NCBI RefSeq assembly: GCF_000422785.1
Contig: NZ_KE383918.1
Span: 341,748-405,747 of the forward strand
Length of the DNA: 64,000 nucleotides
Source of the DNA: Pseudovibrio exalbescens DSM 16456
Lineage (GTDB): Bacteria; Pseudomonadota; Alphaproteobacteria; Rhizobiales; Stappiaceae
Reading direction: 5' to 3'
Shown here piece after piece: positions 1 to 9,369 of this stretch. Under the pieces are notes generated by a model, which had not been told where the DNA came from, searched no databases, and saw only the letters and a list, made by a program, of their open reading frames with translations. Position 1 is the first letter of the stretch. Every line of letters starts with the position of its first letter. Both the position numbers and the translations under genes were made by a program.

Positions 1-39
1 CGTACATTACCGAAGCCTAGTCGAACCAAGGAGTTTCAA

Positions 40-1224
40 ATGTCGACTTCGTCGCTCTTTCAGACCTACGCACGCGCGGACATCCAGTTCGAGCGCGGTG
101 AGGGCGTCTGGCTAATCGCGACGAATGGCCGACGATACATGGACTGCGCCTCGGGCATTGCCGTGAGCGGCCTTGGCCATTCGCATCCCAAGCTTGTGGA
201 GGCGTTGCAGGAGCAGGCCGGCAAGCTGTGGCATGTATCCAACCTGTACAAGGTACCGGCTCAGGAGGAGCTGGGGCAGCTTCTGGTGAACAACACGTTT
301 GCTGACCGTGTGTTCTTTTGTAACTCGGGCACCGAAGCCATAGAAGGCGCGCTGAAAACCATGCGCCGCTATCACTATGCCAACGGTCACCCGGAAAAGA
401 CCCGCGTCATCACGTTTGAAGGCGCCTTCCATGGCCGCACCATGACCGCACTGGCAGCAGGTGGGCAACAAAAGTATCTGGAAGGCTTTGGCCCGGCCCC
501 GCAAGGGTTCGATCAGGTGCCACTGGGGGATCTGGAGGCTGTCAAGGCAGCAATCACCGATGAAACCGCAGGGATGTTGATTGAGCCCGTACAGGGCGAA
601 GGGGGCATTCGGCCGGTTGACCCGGCGTTCTTGCGCGCTTTGCGCGAGCTGTGTGACGAGCACGGCCTGCTACTCATGCTCGATGAGATCCAGTGCGGTG
701 TCGGGCGGACAGGCAAGTTGTTCGCCTATGAATGGGCGGGCATCACGCCGGACCTGATGGCCATCGCCAAGGGTATTGGTGGCGGGTTCCCCGTTGGGGC
801 GTTTTTGGCAACCGAAGAGGTTGCGCAGGTCATGCAGCCAGGCACCCATGGCACCACCTACGGCGGCAATCTGTTGGCCATGGCTGTGGGCAGGGCCGTT
901 ATGGAAACGTTGATGGAGCCGGGCTTTCTGGAGAGCGTGCAGAGGAAAAGCCTTCTGCTGAAGCAAAGCCTTGCCGAAGTGGTGGATACCCACCCGGAGG
1001 TATTTGAAGAGGTGCGCGGGTCCGGTCTGATGCTGGGGCTGAAATGCAAGCTGGAGGCTCCAAAGGTGCTCAAGGCGATGCGCGATGCCGAGCTTCTGCC
1101 TGTACCGGCCGGAGACAATGTGCTGCGCATCATGCCACCCATGATTATCAGCGAGGACGAGATCAAGATCCTCACGCAAAAGATCGCCGAAGCGGCAAAA
1201 GCACTGGAAACAGAAGCGGCGTAA
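40..1224 (+). CDS. argD: Acetylornithine aminotransferase
   Basis: A 394-aa PLP-dependent class III aminotransferase that converts N-acetylglutamate semialdehyde to N-acetylornithine in cytoplasmic arginine synthesis. Visible family signatures are the CNSGTEA phosphate-binding loop, the GAFHGRT segment, [11 protein letters not shown] (the Asp that pairs with the PLP nitrogen) and [11 protein letters not shown] with the Schiff-base lysine near residue 244. The length is normal. The start is supported by AAGGAG about 7 bases upstream. In many rhizobia argF follows directly, then hslO; here hslO follows with no argF. Related succinylornithine or GABA transaminases are possible, but the context favours argD. 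Confidence 0.93.
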   Translation: MSTSSLFQTYARADIQFERGEGVWLIATNGRRYMDCASGIAVSGLGHSHPKLVEALQEQAGKLWHVSNLYKVPAQEELGQLLVNNTFADRVFFCNSGTEAIEGALKTMRRYHYANGHPEKTRVITFEGAFHGRTMTALAAGGQQKYLEGFGPAPQGFDQVPLGDLEAVKAAITDETAGMLIEPVQGEGGIRPVDPAFLRALRELCDEHGLLLMLDEIQCGVGRTGKLFAYEWAGITPDLMAIAKGIGGGFPVGAFLATEEVAQVMQPGTHGTTYGGNLLAMAVGRAVMETLMEPGFLESVQRKSLLLKQSLAEVVDTHPEVFEEVRGSGLMLGLKCKLEAPKVLKAMRDAELLPVPAGDNVLRIMPPMIISEDEIKILTQKIAEAAKALETEAA

Positions 1225-1248
1225 AGCGGACAGAGTGCGATTGAATTG

Positions 1249-1280
1249 GGCCGGGTCTTGCGCAGATCCGGCCTTTTTGT
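1249..1280 (+). terminator. Rho-independent terminator after argD
   Basis: GGCCGG at 1249-1254 pairs with CCGGCC at 1268-1273, with partial TCT/AGA pairing inside, followed by TTTTTG. It ends the argD transcript. The remaining 289 bases up to the hslO start contain no coding signal that I can support. Confidence 0.8.
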
Positions 1281-1569
1281 TGCCGATTGGCGACAGTCTG
1301 GCCGTCTTGCTCAGGGCCAGAGGGTGACAAAATCGACGATTTGCTCCATAACGAGGCAAGGACCGAGACGCGCTTGAGCGCTCCGGTCTCTGGTAATTTG
1401 CAAGGCAGTTCCTATTTTACTGCTTTCCGGCCCGCCCTTGGACGCTGAACGGCGTGTGACGGGGCGCTGGCCGTTTCTGAAAAATTCGAAGAGGCAGATA
1501 ACCGGTTGCCAGCTCTTGCTTGCAAAGGAGAGCGGGCGGCGCGGGCTTACTGCCGGAGGCATTAGTACA

Positions 1570-2559
1570 GTGGATCAGAACCAACCTGCCAACAAACCAC
1601 TGGCCGGAGAAGATGCAGTCGTCCCGTTTGCTGTCGAGGCGCTGGATGCCCGGGGTCGCGCCGTGGCGCTCGGCCCGGTGTTGAACAGCATCCTCCAGCG
1701 GCATGATTACCCGGCGCCGGTGAACAAGCTGTTGGCGCAAGCCATCACGTTGACGGCGCTGTTGGGAAGCACTCTGAAGTTTGAAGGGCGGTTGACCCTG
1801 CAAACCCAGACGGACGGCCCAGTGTCCATGCTCGTGGTGGATTTCAACGCGCCCGACGGCCTGCGCGCGACGGCCAAGTTCGACACGCAGGCCGTGGAAG
1901 CCATGGCCGCACAGGACGACTTCCGGCCGGAATTCCTGCTTGGTCGTGGTCATATGGCCTTTACGATTGATCAAGGCCGGCACATGAGCCGCTACCAAGG
2001 TATTGTGGTACTGGACGGCATCTCGCTCGAAGAGGCAGCCCATGATTATTTCATGCGCTCCGAGCAGATCCCGACCCGTGTCCGCCTGGCTGTGGGGGAA
2101 ATGCTCACCCGCGAAGAAGACGGGACCAACACCCATCAGTGGCGAGCCGGTGGGATCATGGCGCAGTTTTTGCCCCACTCTACAGAGCGCATGCGTCAGC
2201 CGGACATTCACCCCGGTGATGCACCAGAAGGCACCGATCCGCACGAGATCGAGGAAGACGACGCGTGGGTCGAGGCGCGCGCGCTGGTCGATACCGTTCA
2301 GGATGTGGAACTGACAGACCCCGGATTGCCAGTGGAGCAGCTGTTGTTCCGTCTGTTCCATGAGCGCGGGGTCAAGGCCTATGAACCGCATGTGATGCAA
2401 GACCGGTGTACCTGTTCCGAATACAAGATCCGCTCCATGCTTAAAGGCTTGAGCGAGCAGGATCGGGCGGAAATGCTGGATGAGGGCAAGATCTCCGTGA
2501 ACTGCGACTTCTGCGGCGAGACTTACTCTTTGGATGCGGAAGATGTTTTCCGCGCCTGA
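1570..2559 (+). CDS. hslO: Hsp33 redox-regulated chaperone
   Basis: A 329-aa Hsp33 holdase, activated in the cytoplasm by oxidation of a C-terminal zinc site to protect unfolding proteins during oxidative stress. The zinc ligands are visible as CTC (Cys280, Cys282) and CDFC (Cys312, Cys315). The N-terminal holdase domain keeps the family segments ALLGSTLKFEG and GRGHMAFTID. The frame is open from TTG 1438, but I choose GTG 1570: GGAGG lies 10 bases before it, and the protein then starts with a Hsp33-like DQNQP segment. A conserved neighbour of argD/argF in rhizobia, without argF here. Confidence 0.93.
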   Translation: MDQNQPANKPLAGEDAVVPFAVEALDARGRAVALGPVLNSILQRHDYPAPVNKLLAQAITLTALLGSTLKFEGRLTLQTQTDGPVSMLVVDFNAPDGLRATAKFDTQAVEAMAAQDDFRPEFLLGRGHMAFTIDQGRHMSRYQGIVVLDGISLEEAAHDYFMRSEQIPTRVRLAVGEMLTREEDGTNTHQWRAGGIMAQFLPHSTERMRQPDIHPGDAPEGTDPHEIEEDDAWVEARALVDTVQDVELTDPGLPVEQLLFRLFHERGVKAYEPHVMQDRCTCSEYKIRSMLKGLSEQDRAEMLDEGKISVNCDFCGETYSLDAEDVFRA

Positions 2560-2590
2560 CGCGCCAGAACGATCATAAATCAGGACTAAA

Positions 2591-2617
2591 AGGCGGATCT
2601 TCGGACCCGCCTTTTTT
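2591..2617 (+). terminator. Rho-independent terminator after hslO
   Basis: AGGCGG at 2591-2596 pairs with CCGCCT at 2607-2612, followed by a run of T. It separates hslO from the RND efflux pair. Confidence 0.85.
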
Positions 2618-2779
2618 GTTAGACTATCGGCTGTGCGGGACATTTTGTTACACTTTTGGCCTTGCTGGCTAATCCATCCTGCGGCACCTAGTGTATAAGC
2701 AAATGGTAATGTAGGCAGGTGGCTCATTCTCGCCGGAAAGAACGGCGATCCTGCCCCAGCAGCAAGCAGGCGCACAAGG

Positions 2780-4153
2780 ATGCTCAAATCGTTGGATAGC
2801 GAAGTCAAAAAGCAACAGACCTCCGATGCGCTGGAAACCCGCGCCACGGCTCTGGGCAGGCCGCGCACGTCCTCCGTTCTTGTGAAAACCGGCAAGGCGG
2901 TGCTTCAGGGACTGATCGCGCTGGTCATTCTCGTGTTGGCTGTGATGGGGATGCGCTATCTGGTGGCAACCAAGCCCGAAGTGGCCACCCAACCGGCAGA
3001 AGAACGTACGTTTGCTGTTCGCGCTGCGCCGGTGGAAATGGGTGACTACGCGCCGCTTCTCAAGGTTTACGGTGAGGTGATTGCCGGCCGGGAGGTGGAT
3101 TTGCGCACGCTTGTCGGCGGTGAGGTCGTCGCGGTGAGTGACAATCTTCAGCCCGGCGGTATCGTGGAAAAGGGCGAGCAGCTTCTCAAGATCGATGAGT
3201 TTGCCTACCAGGGCGCACTGACTGAAGCCCGAGCGTCGCTGGCAGAGGCTCGGGCACGCCTGACCCAACTTGAAGGGCAGTTGCGGGTCGAAAAGAACAA
3301 CAGTATCCGCATTGAAGAGCAAGTTGAGTTTGCGAAGCGGGATCTGGCCCGGGTGGAAGCGCTGTTCGAGCGCGGTTCAGCCACTGAACGCGGCGTCGAC
3401 GAGCGCAAGCTGATCCTGTCGCAGCGCCAGCAAACACTGGAGCGGACCTACAACACCATTGCAGTGGAAGAAGCCAAGATCGAGCAACAGCGGGCAGCAA
3501 TCGATCGTGCGCAATGGCAACTACGCCAAGCTGAACGCAATCTGGCTGATACACAACTGCTGGCACCATTTGAGGGCGTTGTGCGTTCGGATGCTGTTGA
3601 GGTGGGCCGCATGATCAACCAGAACGACGTGATCGCGGTTCTTTATGATCGCAACGTTCTGGAGGTCCGTTTCACCCTGTCCGATGCCCAGTATGGACGG
3701 CTGCTGGCTGATCCGCAGCCGCTTGCAGGCAGGCCGGTCCAGGTGGTGTGGAACATCGGCGAAGACCCAATCCGCTATGACGCGGTGATCCAGCGAGCCG
3801 GCGCCGACATTGCCCGTGCCCGAGGCGGCGTTGATGTGTATGCGCGGATCTCACTGGAAGACAAGAAACGCACCATTCGCCCCGGCGCCTTTGTGGAGGT
3901 GCTGCTGCCTGATCGTACTTATGAAGGTGTGGCGCGTATCCCGGAAGAAGCCCTCTATGATGGTGACAAGGTCTACGTGATTGACGCGGATGGGCGAATG
4001 CAGCCGAAAGCTGTCAAGCCATTGGCGTTTGATGACGGAACAATTCTGGTGCGCGGCGAAGACTTGGCCGCTGATCAGACATTGGTGGCCTCGCGGATCC
4101 CCGAGGCGGGGCCAGGCTTGAAGGTGCGCGTTGTTGAAGACGCTCTGCGTTAA
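2780..4153 (+). CDS. RND efflux periplasmic adaptor (membrane fusion protein)
   Basis: A 457-aa AcrA/HlyD-family adaptor that should link the inner-membrane pump encoded next to an outer-membrane channel. After a roughly 36-residue cytoplasmic stretch there is one membrane anchor (about 37-59, rich in LVILVLAVM). Then come a split biotinyl-lipoyl domain (GEVIAGREVDLRTLVGG and LAPFEGVVRSDAVEVGRMI), a long alpha-helical hairpin (about 145-260, Ala/Glu/Arg/Gln-rich coiled coil), a beta-barrel and a membrane-proximal domain. It lies 79 bases upstream of the pump gene, almost certainly in one operon. No TolC-type gene is in the window. The substrate cannot be told from sequence. Confidence 0.9.
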   Translation: MLKSLDSEVKKQQTSDALETRATALGRPRTSSVLVKTGKAVLQGLIALVILVLAVMGMRYLVATKPEVATQPAEERTFAVRAAPVEMGDYAPLLKVYGEVIAGREVDLRTLVGGEVVAVSDNLQPGGIVEKGEQLLKIDEFAYQGALTEARASLAEARARLTQLEGQLRVEKNNSIRIEEQVEFAKRDLARVEALFERGSATERGVDERKLILSQRQQTLERTYNTIAVEEAKIEQQRAAIDRAQWQLRQAERNLADTQLLAPFEGVVRSDAVEVGRMINQNDVIAVLYDRNVLEVRFTLSDAQYGRLLADPQPLAGRPVQVVWNIGEDPIRYDAVIQRAGADIARARGGVDVYARISLEDKKRTIRPGAFVEVLLPDRTYEGVARIPEEALYDGDKVYVIDADGRMQPKAVKPLAFDDGTILVRGEDLAADQTLVASRIPEAGPGLKVRVVEDALR

Positions 4154-4232
4154 CAGGTGAGTTGCGCCAATACGGCGAATGTGGCGGGTGAAAAGGCCCG
4201 TCCTTTGACGACAAACGAGGAAACACCGATCC

Positions 4233-7200
4233 ATGCTGCAGGCAAGAGAGTCCACGGTTAGTCTGATCGGCGCCTTTGTGCGCCACAAGAACGCAGCCAA
4301 CCTGCTGATGACCGTGCTCATCCTGTTCGGCGTGTTTGCCCTCGTGAAGCTCAATACCCAATTCTTTCCGACCATCACCACAAGCACGATCACCGTTTCC
4401 ATTTCGTGGCCCGGGTCCAGTGCCGAAGATGTGGAAGCCAACGTGCTGGCCGCCATCGAACCTGAACTGCGCTTTCTTGATAGTCTGGATGAGATAACCT
4501 CTTACGCCCGCGAAGGCGGTGGCACGGTTGTGCTGGATTTTCTGGAAGGTACGGACATGCAGCAGGCCCTGTCCGATACGGAGCAGGCTGTCAGTGCCAT
4601 CACCACCTTGCCAGAAGACGCGGATACCCCGGAAGTCACCTTCGCTGCCTACTATGACAACGTGGCGCGGATTGCGCTGCGCGGCCCATTCTCTGAACAG
4701 GCACTAAAGGTTTTTGCCAAGGACATTCGCGATGATCTCATTGCCCGCGGCATCGACAAGGTGACCATCGAGGGCATGCGCGATGAAGAATACTTGGTGG
4801 AGATCCCAGAAGAACACCTTCGCCGCCTGAATCTCACAGTGGCCGATATTGCCGGCCGCATTCAGGAGAACACCGAGGACGTGCCTGCGGGGAATTTGAC
4901 CGGTGCGGTCGAGCGACAGGTGAGAGCCGTGGCCGATACCACCCAGCCAGAGGACATTGCCGATATCGCGGTGAAGACCTTTGAGAGTGGTGAACAGGTG
5001 CGCATCAATGACATTGGTCAGGTGCGCAAGGCGCTGGATGACGATGACGTGCTCGGGCTTTCGCGAGGTAATCCGGCCATCGAGCTGCGCATCCAGCGTG
5101 CCGAAAACTCCGATACGCTGGTGTCCTCTGCCATCGTCAAGGAGTATCTGGAGGAGATCCGACCCCAACTGCCACAGAGTCTGGAGTTGGTCATGTACAA
5201 CGTCTCGGCGGACAGGGTCGAAGGGCGCATCATGCTGTTGGTCAACAACGGTCTGACTGGGCTGTTCATTGTCGTTGCCGTGCTTTTTCTGTTTCTCAAT
5301 GCCCGCGTCGCGTTCTGGGTTGCCGCCGGAATTCCGGTCGCCATCATGGCGACACTCGGGATCATGTGGGGACTGGGGCAAAGCATCAACATGATCTCGT
5401 GTTTTGCGTTGATCATGATGCTTGGGGTGATCGTTGACGATGCCATTGTGGTGGGGGAACACACCGCAACACTCCACAGTCGAGGCGAGCCGCCAGTGAC
5501 CGCGGCCATACTTGGCGCAAATACCATGTTCTGGCCAATCATAGCGGCGGGTACCACCACCATCGCCGCGTTTGGCCCGATCTTGATGCTTGGGGATGTC
5601 ATGGGACAGATCATGGGCGTCATGCCCATGGTTGTGATTGCGGTGGTGATCGCCAGCCTGCTTGAGTGCTTTTTCGTGTTGCCAGGTCACTTGGCCCACG
5701 CCTTGAACGCCCGCCCGGGATGGAGCTGGTGGCGGGTAATCTTTATCGGTGCCGTTCCCTCTGTTCTGCTGCTCAGCATCGCAACGGCTGATCCGGCTGA
5801 ACTTGGCAATTGGCTTCAGCCATTGGCGCGCGCCGTGGCCGGTCCCACACAAACATTTGGTTTTGTGTTTGATCTGGCTCTGATTTGCGCCTTCTTTGCA
5901 ATTGCACTGGCGATAGAAACGCTATTGCTCAAGCTTCGCCGGCGTCACGCTCTCAGCGGGCGGTCCATCAATGAGCGGGGGCGGTTTCGCGAGGCCTTCG
6001 ACCGCGGCTTTGAGTGGTTCCGGGATCATCCCGTGCATGTGTTCTTGCATGCCACCTTCAAGTACCGCTACATCACGGTTGCTGTAGCAATTTCCACGCT
6101 TATTCTGTCCGTGGGCATGATGCAGGGAGGACGTGTGGGCTTTACGTTCTTCCCCTCGCCGGAATCCGAAAACATCAATGCAAGCATCTACCTGCATTCG
6201 GGGGTGTCAGAGGAAGAAGCGCGCCGCAATATAGGCATCATTGAAGATGCGCTGTATCAAGTGGCCGCTGATCTGTCAGGCGGCGATCCGAACCAGTTGA
6301 TTGAGGCCACGTTTACGACCCTTGGCAAAAACGGGCGCAATCGCGGGGATAACGTAGCGCGCATGGGCGTCCAACTCACATCATCCGAGGTGCGCAGCGT
6401 GCGCACGCCCGAAATCGTCAGCGCTTGGCGGGCTGCCATACCCGATTTGCCGGCACTGTCCCGCCTTGCCATTCAACAAAGCAGGGGCGGCCCTCCCGGC
6501 AAGGATCTCGATGCCCGCCTGACAGGAACCTCTCTGGTTGAACTCAAAGAGGCAGCCGATGAACTTCAGGTAGCGCTCTCCGGCTTTCCGGGGGTTAGCG
6601 GCATCGAGGACGACTTGCCCTACGGCAAGCCCGAGCTTGTTTTGTCTCTGACCGACCGCGGCCGCGCGCTGGGCTTCACAGTGGAAAGCGCGGCCCGACA
6701 GGTGCGCTCCGCCATTGAAGGATCCGTACCGCGGCGTTTTGCAGACGGCGACGAGGAAATCACCATCAAGGTTCGGCAGGCTAAGGACGGTGAGGGCCTA
6801 TCGGGCTTGCGCAATTTGTATCTAAAATCGCCCGCTGGCGAGTTCGTGCCCATGACGGAGGTGGTCTCCTTGCGAGACAAGCAAGGCTACTCTCTGATCC
6901 TTCGCCGCGACGGAAAAATTACGGTGAGTGTCGTGGCCGATGTGGATCCTGAGGTGACAAGCCGGGGAGAGATTACAGCCAAGCTTGCCGAGACCACCAT
7001 GCCAGCTCTGGAGGACCGGTATGGCATTGAGTACACGTTTGGCGGCCGGGCTGAGGAACAGCGCGCGGCGTTTTCGGACCTGTTGCTGGGGGCCGGTGTT
7101 GCCATCGCTTTGATCTACCTGATCCTCGCAGCGGTATTTGCCAGTTACACGAGGCCGTTGGCGGTCATGTCCATCATACCCTTCGGGATTGTGGGCGCGA

Positions 7201-7619
7201 TCATGGGGCACTATTTGCTGGGCTTCAAACTGACTATTCTGAGCATTATCGGCTTGCTGGGAATGGCTGGCATTCTCGTGAATAACTCGATCATTCTGGT
7301 GGCGCGGTTTGAAGATCGGCTTGAAACAGGCGACACCCTTGAAGAGGCAGCTGTCGGCGCGTCCAAAGACCGCTTGCGCGCCATCATCCTGACATCCTGC
7401 ACGACCATCGGCGGGCTGTCGCCGCTCCTGTTTGAAACCAGTGTGCAGGCGCAGTTCCTGATGCCCATGGCCATCACGGTCGTGTTTGGCTTGGCCGCAG
7501 CCACGCTGCTGGTTTTGGTGATTGTGCCAGCGTTGATTGGTATCGGAAACGATGTATCAAGGTTTCTGTCGCTACGCGGTGGGTCTGGTCGCGGTGGTCA
7601 TCCAGAGCCGGCAGAGTAG
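4233..7619 (+). CDS. RND efflux transporter permease (AcrB/HAE-1 type)
   Basis: A 1128-aa proton-driven RND pump. The first transmembrane helix is followed by a large porter-domain loop; a TM2-TM6 block includes MMLGVIVDDAIVVGEH, with the proton-relay acidic pair in TM4. A second half repeats the plan, ending with LLGMAGILVNNSIILVARFEDR. It is longer than AcrB (about 1050 aa) because the linker between TM6 and TM7 (about residues 495-600) holds two extra hydrophobic stretches (about 499-519 and 541-568) that AcrB lacks. It forms a pair with the adaptor at 2780-4153. Export of lipophilic toxic compounds is likely, substrate unknown. Confidence 0.92.
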   Translation: MLQARESTVSLIGAFVRHKNAANLLMTVLILFGVFALVKLNTQFFPTITTSTITVSISWPGSSAEDVEANVLAAIEPELRFLDSLDEITSYAREGGGTVVLDFLEGTDMQQALSDTEQAVSAITTLPEDADTPEVTFAAYYDNVARIALRGPFSEQALKVFAKDIRDDLIARGIDKVTIEGMRDEEYLVEIPEEHLRRLNLTVADIAGRIQENTEDVPAGNLTGAVERQVRAVADTTQPEDIADIAVKTFESGEQVRINDIGQVRKALDDDDVLGLSRGNPAIELRIQRAENSDTLVSSAIVKEYLEEIRPQLPQSLELVMYNVSADRVEGRIMLLVNNGLTGLFIVVAVLFLFLNARVAFWVAAGIPVAIMATLGIMWGLGQSINMISCFALIMMLGVIVDDAIVVGEHTATLHSRGEPPVTAAILGANTMFWPIIAAGTTTIAAFGPILMLGDVMGQIMGVMPMVVIAVVIASLLECFFVLPGHLAHALNARPGWSWWRVIFIGAVPSVLLLSIATADPAELGNWLQPLARAVAGPTQTFGFVFDLALICAFFAIALAIETLLLKLRRRHALSGRSINERGRFREAFDRGFEWFRDHPVHVFLHATFKYRYITVAVAISTLILSVGMMQGGRVGFTFFPSPESENINASIYLHSGVSEEEARRNIGIIEDALYQVAADLSGGDPNQLIEATFTTLGKNGRNRGDNVARMGVQLTSSEVRSVRTPEIVSAWRAAIPDLPALSRLAIQQSRGGPPGKDLDARLTGTSLVELKEAADELQVALSGFPGVSGIEDDLPYGKPELVLSLTDRGRALGFTVESAARQVRSAIEGSVPRRFADGDEEITIKVRQAKDGEGLSGLRNLYLKSPAGEFVPMTEVVSLRDKQGYSLILRRDGKITVSVVADVDPEVTSRGEITAKLAETTMPALEDRYGIEYTFGGRAEEQRAAFSDLLLGAGVAIALIYLILAAVFASYTRPLAVMSIIPFGIVGAIMGHYLLGFKLTILSIIGLLGMAGILVNNSIILVARFEDRLETGDTLEEAAVGASKDRLRAIILTSCTTIGGLSPLLFETSVQAQFLMPMAITVVFGLAAATLLVLVIVPALIGIGNDVSRFLSLRGGSGRGGHPEPAE

Positions 7620-7692
7620 GAAGGCAAGAGGTGCAACATCGCGACCGTTTATAGCCATAAAACGGGGCGAGATTATCGGCATATCAAGCAAA

Positions 7693-7716
7693 AAAGCCCG
7701 GAGTGTGCCGGGCTTT
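7693..7716 (-). terminator. Terminator for the minus-strand hydrolase
   Basis: AAAGCCCGG at 7693-7701 pairs with CCGGGCTTT at 7708-7716 around a 6-base loop. Read on the minus strand the stem is followed by a T run, so it ends the 7746-8399 gene. It may also stop transcription from the RND operon, whose stop is 74 bases to the left. Confidence 0.8.
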
Positions 7717-7745
7717 CAGTAAAGTGCCATGGGGAGGGACAGGCG

Positions 7746-8399
7746 TCACTCCGCTGTCAGGTGCTGGGCAAAATCAGCGACTGCCTTTGCGGCGATCTTG
7801 ATGTTGCCATCCCACGTTGCTGGTGAAGCGCCGCGCGGGGCGAAGTCGTGGTTGCCGTCCTCCAGATATTGAAGAGCGACGTGATCCGGCAGAGTAAGCT
7901 CCGCCAGTTCGGTCTGATTGCCAAATTGGTCGCGGTCGCCTTGCAGCACAAGAACGGGACGCTTGGCCTCTTCCAATGGTGCCAGACGCCAATGCTCAAG
8001 GTCTGGCTTGCCGGTGGGGTGGAAGGGGTAACCCAAACAGGCCACACCAGCGACGCGGCGGGGCAGGGATCCGCTGCCAGCCAGCATGGCGGCAACGCGA
8101 GATCCCATTGACTTGCCGCCGACGATCAGGGCGCCATCGGTTTGTTCGGCCACAGTCTGCACGGCGCGTTGATATTCACCCACCAGCTTGTCCGCGCGTG
8201 GGGGTGGTGTTTTCTTGCCGGTGAGGGCGCGCTTGGCCATATAGTCGAACTCGAACCGTGCGACGGTAAGGCCAACCGCGGCGGCTGCCTGAGCAAACCG
8301 TTCCATGAAATTGGCGTTCATGCCGGCGCCGGCGCCGTGCGCGAAAACAAAGGTGGCGTGTGAGGGGCCTTCAGGCCGTGTCCAGAGAATGTCAGTCAT
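7746..8399 (-). CDS. Alpha/beta hydrolase, KANL3/Tex30-like
   Basis: A 217-aa cytoplasmic alpha/beta-hydrolase fold protein of the KANL3/Tex30 (dienelactone-hydrolase-like) group. The oxyanion segment is FAHGAGAGMN, the nucleophile elbow GGKSMGS (Ser97), the acid probably Asp155 or Asp157 in QGDRDQF, and the catalytic His is 184 in GNHDF. The substrate is unknown; no family member has a firmly known role in bacteria. It is a single gene with its own terminator, divergent from the hydroxylase at 8497. Confidence 0.82.
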   Translation of the reverse strand: MTDILWTRPEGPSHATFVFAHGAGAGMNANFMERFAQAAAAVGLTVARFEFDYMAKRALTGKKTPPPRADKLVGEYQRAVQTVAEQTDGALIVGGKSMGSRVAAMLAGSGSLPRRVAGVACLGYPFHPTGKPDLEHWRLAPLEEAKRPVLVLQGDRDQFGNQTELAELTLPDHVALQYLEDGNHDFAPRGASPATWDGNIKIAAKAVADFAQHLTAE

Positions 8400-8496
8400 G
8401 GCTGCGTTGTAGCTGAAAAATGAAAATTGACTATATGTGAATTGAGCGGATCAGCAGAAAAATCTATCAAGCCCATGGAAAGCGAAGTGGGGACAC

Positions 8497-9369
8497 ATGA
8501 TCAACGAAGGCCTGATACGGCTGAGCATCTTTCTGGGCGTCTTTGCCATACTTGCCGTGATTGAAGTGGCATTGCCCCGCCGAACCGAACCGCAGGATCG
8601 AAAGCATCGCTGGCTGACGAATTTGGGAATGTCGGTTCTCAATTCGGCCATGCTGCGTTTCGTGCTGCCCGTGGCAGCAGTGGGGGCGGCGCTTTGGGCT
8701 GCAGAGGTCGGCTGGGGCCTGTTCAACATGGTCGTCATCGATCCTGTTGTTGCCGGTATCATCTGCTTCGTGGCGCTGGACTTTTTCATATGGCTTGAAC
8801 ATTGGGCCAGTCACAAGATCCTCTTCCTTTGGCACATTCACAAGGTTCATCATGCCGATCCGCACTTTGATGTGACGACTGCCTTGCGGTTTCATCCGCT
8901 GGAAATCGCCATTTCCATGGCTTGGAAGGCGCTGCTCGTGGTTCTCATGGGTGCGCCGGTGTTGGCTGTTGTCGCGTTTGAAGTGGTGTTGAACGCAGCG
9001 GCCATGTTCAACCATTCCAACATCAAATTGCCAGTCTGGGCTGACCGGTGGCTTCGCAAGGTGATCGTGACGCCGGACATGCACCGGATCCACCATTCCC
9101 GGATCAGACGGGAAACCGACAGCAACTACGGCTTCAACTTCCCATTCTGGGATTATCTGTTCGGAACCTACACGGCGGATCCTGAAAAGGGACAGACGGG
9201 GCTGGAAATTGGGCTGACGCAATACGCCGGTCCGGAGCCACGCCAACTTGGATGGTCGCTGTGGCTGCCGTTTGCGGCCTACTTCAAGCGGGAGCGGCGA
9301 AAGCCAAGCGAGGCAGTGCCGCGCACCGATGCCCCGCAGGATGGTGGCAAGGTCCAGGGACCGCGCTAA
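8497..9369 (+). CDS. Sterol desaturase / fatty acid hydroxylase family protein
   Basis: A 290-aa integral membrane di-iron enzyme. The histidine clusters that bind iron are visible: HWASH (102-106), HIHKVHH (113-119), HSN at 173-175 and HRIHH (196-200), set among hydrophobic helices (about 8-25, 50-72, 78-100, 140-165). Members hydroxylate or desaturate sterols, fatty acids, carotenoids or hopanoids; the real substrate here is unknown. ATG 8497 begins the first hydrophobic helix. Its stop overlaps the stop of the convergent solute-binding protein gene by 4 bases. Confidence 0.85.
   Translation: MINEGLIRLSIFLGVFAILAVIEVALPRRTEPQDRKHRWLTNLGMSVLNSAMLRFVLPVAAVGAALWAAEVGWGLFNMVVIDPVVAGIICFVALDFFIWLEHWASHKILFLWHIHKVHHADPHFDVTTALRFHPLEIAISMAWKALLVVLMGAPVLAVVAFEVVLNAAAMFNHSNIKLPVWADRWLRKVIVTPDMHRIHHSRIRRETDSNYGFNFPFWDYLFGTYTADPEKGQTGLEIGLTQYAGPEPRQLGWSLWLPFAAYFKRERRKPSEAVPRTDAPQDGGKVQGPR

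Noticed and set aside
1417-2895. Long minus-strand open frame (492 codons) opposite hslO
   Set aside because: It is the antisense shadow of hslO and the next gene; His/Gln/Arg-rich composition and no family resemblance.
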